Origin: Parabacteroides sp.
GTDB taxonomy: Bacteria; Bacteroidota; Bacteroidia; Bacteroidales; Tannerellaceae
DNA length: 34,489 nt
Assembly: GCA_028689545.1 (NCBI GenBank)
Contig: JAQVCX010000027.1
Span: 1 to 34,489, forward strand
Direction: 5' to 3'
The notes below the pieces were generated by a model. That model was not told the DNA's origin and did not search any database. It was given only the letters and a program-made list of their open reading frames with translations. Positions 33,924 to 34,489 of the stretch are shown piece after piece. Numbering within the stretch: position 1 is the stretch's first letter; the number at the start of each line of letters is the position of its first letter. A program made the translations under genes and the position numbers.

Positions 33924-34303
33924 ATATGAATGAGAAAGATATAGATCATTTGACACGTAAGCTGATGCGAGAGACGGCGGAGCAACCCTCGGCCTCGCTA
34001 AACGCCCGTATTATGGCATTGATTATGCAAGAGAAGAAGCGGGTATATAAGTACTATATCAAGAAACAGTTTACGCCTGTAGGTATTTTCAGCATGCTTG
34101 TCGCTTATCTGTTTGTGTTAGTCGGTGTCTTGTATTTGGTTAAGCTTTCCCCGGGGGGGACGGATACGGTTTTGGGTTCTTTGCGTGCCTATTTTCCGAT
34201 TGTCTTGACGATCGCTTCCGGAATCTCTTGCTTCTTCCTGTTTACACAACTCGATAACTGGTTGAGGGGAGAAGAGATACGCCGGCAGAACACCTCTAAA
34301 TAA
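33920..34303 (+). CDS. Two-helix membrane protein, candidate anti-sigma factor
   Basis: A 127-residue protein. The N-terminal 50 residues are charged and helical (EKDIDHLTRKLMRETAEQPSASLNARIMALIM), and two membrane helices follow (GIFSMLVAYLFVLVGVLYLV and AYFPIVLTIASGISCFFLF). The start overlaps the sigma gene by 4 bp, so translation is probably coupled. Sigma/anti-sigma pairs are usually arranged this way, and a cytoplasmic N-terminal domain with a membrane anchor fits, but no zinc-binding HxxxCxxC anti-sigma motif is present. The function is therefore a suggestion from context only. Confidence 0.7.
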   Translation: MNMNEKDIDHLTRKLMRETAEQPSASLNARIMALIMQEKKRVYKYYIKKQFTPVGIFSMLVAYLFVLVGVLYLVKLSPGGTDTVLGSLRAYFPIVLTIASGISCFFLFTQLDNWLRGEEIRRQNTSK

Positions 34304-34312
34304 AAATATCCG

Positions 34313-34409
34313 GTTGTAGAGACGGGGCGTGCCCCGTCTCATCCCCTCAAAATAGTAACTTTAGATACTATCAAACCGTGGGAGACGGGGCACGCCCCGT
34401 CTCTACAAC
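34313..34409. repeat. REPIN/BIME-like inverted pair of GTAG-headed palindromes, copy 2
   Basis: Arms at 34313-34340 and 34382-34409 are identical to those of copy 1, and the centre is again 41 bp. The centre keeps the first 13 and last 4 bases of copy 1 but differs elsewhere. Its small stem is AGTA/TACT instead of GGTA/TACC, extended by two A-T pairs to ATAGTA/TACTAT. The element fills the gap between the stop at 34303 and the convergent minus-strand stop at 34413. Confidence 0.9.
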
Positions 34410-34412
34410 TAG

Positions 34413-34489
34413 TTAATTTGCATTGACCTTTAGGTTTCCGTAACGGTTTCCTTCGAAGTAGATCGTCGGTTGCTTTCCGCCGTTAATCT
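34413..34489 (-). CDS. C-terminal end of a minus-strand gene, cut by the window
   Basis: Reading the minus strand from the window edge gives an open frame of 24 codons, ending INGGKQPTIYFEGNRYGNLKVNAN and then TAA at 34415-34413. Codon choice and the stop position right beside the REP-type element support a real gene end. The fragment, rich in Gly/Asn/Tyr, looks like a beta-strand protein but is too short to name. Confidence 0.55.
   Translation of the reverse strand, partial: INGGKQPTIYFEGNRYGNLKVNAN

Overview
The window looks like a chromosomal segment of a Bacteroidales bacterium, most likely a Parabacteroides close to P. distasonis. The genus is a judgement from protein style and gene content, not from a search. 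Supporting signs are Bacteroidota-type promoters (TAnnTTTG -7 boxes, in two cases with a TTG exactly 19 bp upstream), A-rich leaders with few Shine-Dalgarno sequences, a full-length SprA/Sov type IX secretion translocon, a TonB-dependent receptor with an N-terminal carboxypeptidase-regulatory-like domain, a DUF4492-cydA-cydB cluster, and exported Gfo/Idh/MocA oxidoreductases beside a DUF1080 lipoprotein.

Layout. 1-1247: an AT-rich stretch with the 3' part of a phosphoribosyltransferase, a small RhuM-like HTH protein and a gene-poor interval holding a terminator and an orphan promoter. 1248-7787: inositol-monophosphatase family protein, then a tight run of dxs, trkA, trkH and an exported SMP-30-like protein (isoprenoid precursor synthesis, K+ uptake). 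7853-18721: ruvA, the very large sprA and a TonB-dependent receptor. 18824-24478: a YgjP-type metalloprotein (-), gpmI (+), a DUF3109 protein (+), an Rpn/PD-(D/E)XK protein (-), a tiny exported protein that is nearly all a T9SS C-terminal-domain-like fold (-), and RNase Z (-). 24741-27730: cytochrome bd oxidase operon on the minus strand (DUF4492, cydA, cydB). 28022-32667: a probable exported redox/glycoside module (Tat-type Gfo/Idh/MocA, DUF1080 lipoprotein, DoxX membrane protein, second Gfo/Idh/MocA). 32942-34303: DUF6249 membrane protein, ECF sigma factor and a small two-helix membrane protein. The window ends inside a minus-strand gene.

The most unusual content lies between the genes. (1) Two copies of a 97-bp element (18734-18830 and 34313-34409) consist of two identical, inverted, 28-bp hairpin-forming arms around a 41-bp centre. 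Each arm carries a GTAG-headed palindrome, as in REP/BIME (REPIN) elements mobilised by RAYT (TnpA-REP) transposases. Both copies almost exactly fill a gap between convergent genes, one supplies the stop codon of its neighbour, and their centres differ by a compensatory base change that keeps a small stem. (2) Two unrelated arrays (22963-23072 and 32750-32859) share the same architecture: five units with an exact 22-bp period, each unit built on a palindrome. One shows stem-preserving changes between units and lies inside a terminator whose 3' arm is duplicated. (3) A 31-bp ATTGANN heptad repeat occupies the spacers inside two operons, ruvA-sprA and cydA-cydB. No RAYT gene, CRISPR array, tRNA, rRNA or intact insertion sequence was seen.
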